From Aureitalea sp. L0-47 (GTDB lineage Bacteria > Bacteroidota > Bacteroidia > Flavobacteriales > Flavobacteriaceae): a stretch of DNA of 64,000 nt. A model generated the notes under the pieces. It was not told where the DNA came from, did not search any database, and saw only the letters and a program-made list of their open reading frames with translations. The stretch is from assembly GCF_026126405.1 (NCBI RefSeq), contig NZ_JAFMTQ010000003.1, positions 182,101 through 246,100 on the forward strand. Reading direction: 5' to 3'. The number at the start of each line of letters is the position of its first letter. The first letter of the stretch is position 1. Both the position numbers and the translations under genes were made by a program. Positions 61,987-64,000 of this stretch are shown one piece after another.

Positions 61987-62400
61987 ATGAGTAGATTAGT
62001 AGAAGGTAAAGCAACCCCCAGGGGCGCCTATCCACATGTAAAGCGAGTGGGCGATTTCATATTTGTTAGTGGAACGAGTTCACGATTGCCGGATAACACC
62101 TTTGCCGGTGTTCACCAGGTGGACGAAATGGGTACAATGCGATTGGATATCAGGGAGCAGACCAGGGCTGTTTTGGAAAACATCAAGGATTACCTGGCCA
62201 CCGAAGGAGCAACCATGGCAGATGTTTGTGATGTTACTACCTTCCTGGTAAATATGAACGATTTTGCCGGCTATAATGAGGTGTATGCCGAATTTTTCAG
62301 CAAAGAAACCGGCCCTGCCAGAACAACGGTGGCTGTACATCAACTCCCACACCCAAACCTGGTGGTGGAAATTAAAGCGATGGCCTACAAACCACTATAG
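61987..62400 (+). CDS. RidA-family protein, probably 2-aminomuconate deaminase
   Basis: A 137-residue YjgF/Rid protein. It begins [34 protein letters not shown] and has [59 protein letters not shown] (Arg and Glu of the Rid site). The N terminus and position in a kynurenine operon fit the 2-aminomuconate deaminase branch, which releases ammonia from 2-aminomuconate. General Rid enamine deaminase activity is the alternative. Confidence 0.85.
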   Translation: MSRLVEGKATPRGAYPHVKRVGDFIFVSGTSSRLPDNTFAGVHQVDEMGTMRLDIREQTRAVLENIKDYLATEGATMADVCDVTTFLVNMNDFAGYNEVYAEFFSKETGPARTTVAVHQLPHPNLVVEIKAMAYKPL

Positions 62401-62424
62401 TACGAACATCATTTCGAGCTGCCG

Positions 62425-62444
62425 CCCTGAGCGCAGTCGAAGGG
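62425..62444. repeat. Short palindromic intergenic repeat
   Basis: CCCTGAGCGCAGTCGAAGGG (the reverse complement reads CCCTTCGACTGCGCTCAGGG) is a widely dispersed intergenic motif that I recognise from many bacterial genomes. It lies in the 64-base spacer between the RidA-like and ALDH genes, within an otherwise compact operon. Confidence 0.65.
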
Positions 62445-62464
62445 TTAACGAGAAATCTGATACC

Positions 62465-63916
62465 ATGGAAAAGATCCTAAACTACATCAACGGCGAATAC
62501 TGCGAACCGCTTAGCGGAGAATGGATCGACAATTACAATCCGTCTAAAGGAGAAGTGTATGGTAAGATCGCTAATTCCAACCAAGATGATGTAAAAAAGG
62601 CATACGAAGCGGCTGCAGCCGCTTTTCCGAAATGGAGCAATACGCCTATCGATGAGCGTAGCAGGATCATGCTGAGAGTAGCTTCGCTTATCGAGGAAAA
62701 TCTCGACCGACTCGCCCATGCAGAGTCTGAAGACAACGGCAAACCGCTTAGTCTTGCCAAAGCAGTGGACATCCCAAGAGCTTCTGCCAATTTCAGGTTC
62801 TTCGGAAATGCCATTACGCAGTTCTCCAGCGAGGCCCATGAAAGTGTGGGATTGAATACCATGAATTTTACCTTGCGTCAACCTATTGGTGTTGTGGGAT
62901 GCATTTCACCCTGGAACCTTCCACTCTACCTCTTTACCTGGAAAGTTGCCCCAGCCATAGCCGCCGGGAATACCGTCGTGGCTAAACCAAGTGAAGTGAC
63001 TCCAAAAACAGCATTTCTACTCGGTGAAATACTTTCTGAAGCCGGCCTCCCGAAGGGAGTGTTGAATATAGTACACGGTACCGGTCCGTCTGCCGGACAG
63101 GCAATTGTGGCCCATCCGAAGATAAAAGCCATCTCTTTTACCGGGGGAACAAAAACCGGTGAGATGATCGCCCGCACAGCGGCTCCCATGTTTAAAAAAT
63201 TATCGCTGGAGTTAGGTGGAAAGAATCCAAATCTGATATTTGCCGACTGTGATTATGACACCATGCTGAATGTCACCGTTCGTTCGTCCTTTGCGAACCA
63301 GGGTCAGATTTGTCTCTGCGGGAGCAGGATTTTTGTGGAACGACCTATCTTCGAGAAATTCAAAGAGGATTTTGTAAAACGTGTAAAAGAATTGAAAGTC
63401 GGTAACCCTTTCGATGCCGAAACAAAGATCGGGGCTTTAGTCTCGAAACCTCATAAAGAAAAAGTACAATCGTATATCGAAATTGCAAAAGAAGAAGGCG
63501 GCAAAATACTTTGCGGTGGTAATGAAGTGATTGTAGAAGGTTCGGAAAATGGATATTACCTGGAACCCACGGTTATTGAAGTTTTTGACGATCAATGTCG
63601 TGTGAACCAGGAAGAGATCTTCGGGCCGGTGGTCACTATGATGCCTTTCGACACTGAAGAGGAAGCCCTGAAAATGGCGAATAGTGTGCCTTACGGACTC
63701 TCCTCTACCCTATGGACCACGAACATCGATCGAACCATGAGAGTATCTAAAAAACTGGAAGCCGGTATCGTTTGGGTGAATACCTGGCTGAACCGTGATC
63801 TGCGAACGCCTTTCGGAGGTGTGAAAGCCAGTGGTGTGGGCCGAGAAGGGGGATTTGAAGCCCTTCGGTTCTTTACCGAACCAAAAAATGTGTGTATAAA
63901 GTTCAGTGAGTTGTGA
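62465..63916 (+). CDS. Aldehyde dehydrogenase, probably 2-aminomuconate-semialdehyde dehydrogenase
   Basis: A 483-residue NAD-dependent ALDH. Seen: SPWNLPLYLFTWKVAPAIAAGN, FTGGTKTGEMIARTAAP, the catalytic Glu in LSLELGGKNPN, the catalytic Cys in FANQGQICLCGSRIFVE, and NQEEIFGPVVTMMPF. ATG 62465 (MEKILNYING) is the true start; the open frame upstream is RidA DNA out of frame. The context (kynU, kmo, aminomuconate deaminase) supports the aminomuconate/hydroxymuconate-semialdehyde role. The stop codon lies in the first unit of the 7-bp tandem repeat. Confidence 0.88.
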   Translation: MEKILNYINGEYCEPLSGEWIDNYNPSKGEVYGKIANSNQDDVKKAYEAAAAAFPKWSNTPIDERSRIMLRVASLIEENLDRLAHAESEDNGKPLSLAKAVDIPRASANFRFFGNAITQFSSEAHESVGLNTMNFTLRQPIGVVGCISPWNLPLYLFTWKVAPAIAAGNTVVAKPSEVTPKTAFLLGEILSEAGLPKGVLNIVHGTGPSAGQAIVAHPKIKAISFTGGTKTGEMIARTAAPMFKKLSLELGGKNPNLIFADCDYDTMLNVTVRSSFANQGQICLCGSRIFVERPIFEKFKEDFVKRVKELKVGNPFDAETKIGALVSKPHKEKVQSYIEIAKEEGGKILCGGNEVIVEGSENGYYLEPTVIEVFDDQCRVNQEEIFGPVVTMMPFDTEEEALKMANSVPYGLSSTLWTTNIDRTMRVSKKLEAGIVWVNTWLNRDLRTPFGGVKASGVGREGGFEALRFFTEPKNVCIKFSEL

Positions 63917-64000
63917 GTTGTGAGTTGTGAGTTGTGAGTTGTGAGTTGTGAGTTGTGAGTTGTGAGTTGTGAGTTGTGAGTTGTGAGTTGTGAGTTGTGA
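63906..64000. repeat. 7-bp tandem repeat (GAGTTGT)n, cut by window end
   Basis: Perfect period-7 DNA from 63906 to the last base, about 13.6 copies, and it continues beyond the window. The ALDH stop codon (63914-63916) is inside the first unit. On the plus strand every frame meets TGA within 21 bases, so the array cannot be read through. On the minus strand the unit TCACAAC has no stop in any frame, so a leftward gene could read through it. Confidence 0.95.

Noticed and set aside
63906..64000. CRISPR array
   Set aside because: Units are 7 bases, contiguous and identical with no spacers; it is a simple tandem repeat.

Overview
The window is a chromosomal segment of a member of the Bacteroidota, almost certainly a Flavobacteriaceae, and most likely a marine or environmental one. 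The support is: type IX secretion C-terminal sorting domains on two proteins, many families typical of this group (DUF4293, DUF1599, BT_3928-type DoxX protein, DUF3667, DUF1573, short-form Psd), and repeated Bacteroidota -7 promoter boxes (TAnnTTTG) in front of genes. The DNA is AT-leaning and densely coding. No insertion sequence, prophage, integrase or CRISPR array was seen, so this looks like core genome with a few accessory patches.

Layout. 1-5.8 kb: a 5'-truncated M56 (BlaR1-like) peptidase, a 50-residue conserved-looking small protein, apt, tRNA-Arg(ACG), a GAF histidine kinase, a Dps-like ferritin and a HEIGH-type metalloprotease lipoprotein. 5.9-13.8 kb: a leftward housekeeping run (DUF1599, DoxX/DUF6624 fusion, an orphan ABC permease, tpiA, prmA, clpS) diverging from folP, cdaA and a DUF3667 protein. 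13.8-19.3 kb: an MsbA-like ABC exporter, truA, a YfcE-like phosphodiesterase, DUF4293 and rho. 19.3-24.9 kb: a ~400-bp gene-free gap, a T9SS cargo protein, an M14 carboxypeptidase, NUDIX/pyrE back to back, an SRPBCC protein and birA. 25-32.5 kb: rsfS-ftsH-LUD-cdsA-psd-ACBP (membrane quality control and phospholipid synthesis), converging on valS.

32.6-47.7 kb: DUF1573, an aspartyl protease with PDZ, aminotransferase-murB, a FAS1 lipoprotein, a small Cys-rich membrane protein, GT2-sigma factor-Nramp-like transporter, lipA, gap, a TPR hybrid histidine kinase, lpxK, and a Nif3-like/CT398-like pair. 47.7-51.9 kb: msrA, two tandemly duplicated leucine-rich lipoproteins and a methyltransferase. 52-56.3 kb: a tightly packed light-repair cassette (flavin reductase, DUF2256 zinc protein, CRY-DASH, Fe-S PhrB-type photolyase) facing a GNAT protein and a Fer4_19/CDGSH protein. 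56.4-59.2 kb: an unknown lipoprotein and a secreted vanadium-haloperoxidase-like protein. 59.3-64 kb: a kynurenine catabolic operon (kynU, kmo, 2-aminomuconate deaminase-like RidA protein, aminomuconate-semialdehyde dehydrogenase-like ALDH) that runs into a 7-bp tandem repeat at the window edge.

Themes: the most system-like unit is the photolyase cassette. Other points of interest are the DoxX-DUF6624 fusion, a CT398-family protein that has lost its zinc cysteines, a duplicated C-terminal module in the M56 peptidase, an Nramp homologue without the canonical metal-site motifs, several convergent genes whose stop codons overlap in a 4-bp palindrome, and many TTG starts. All functional names come from reading protein motifs; no database search was run.
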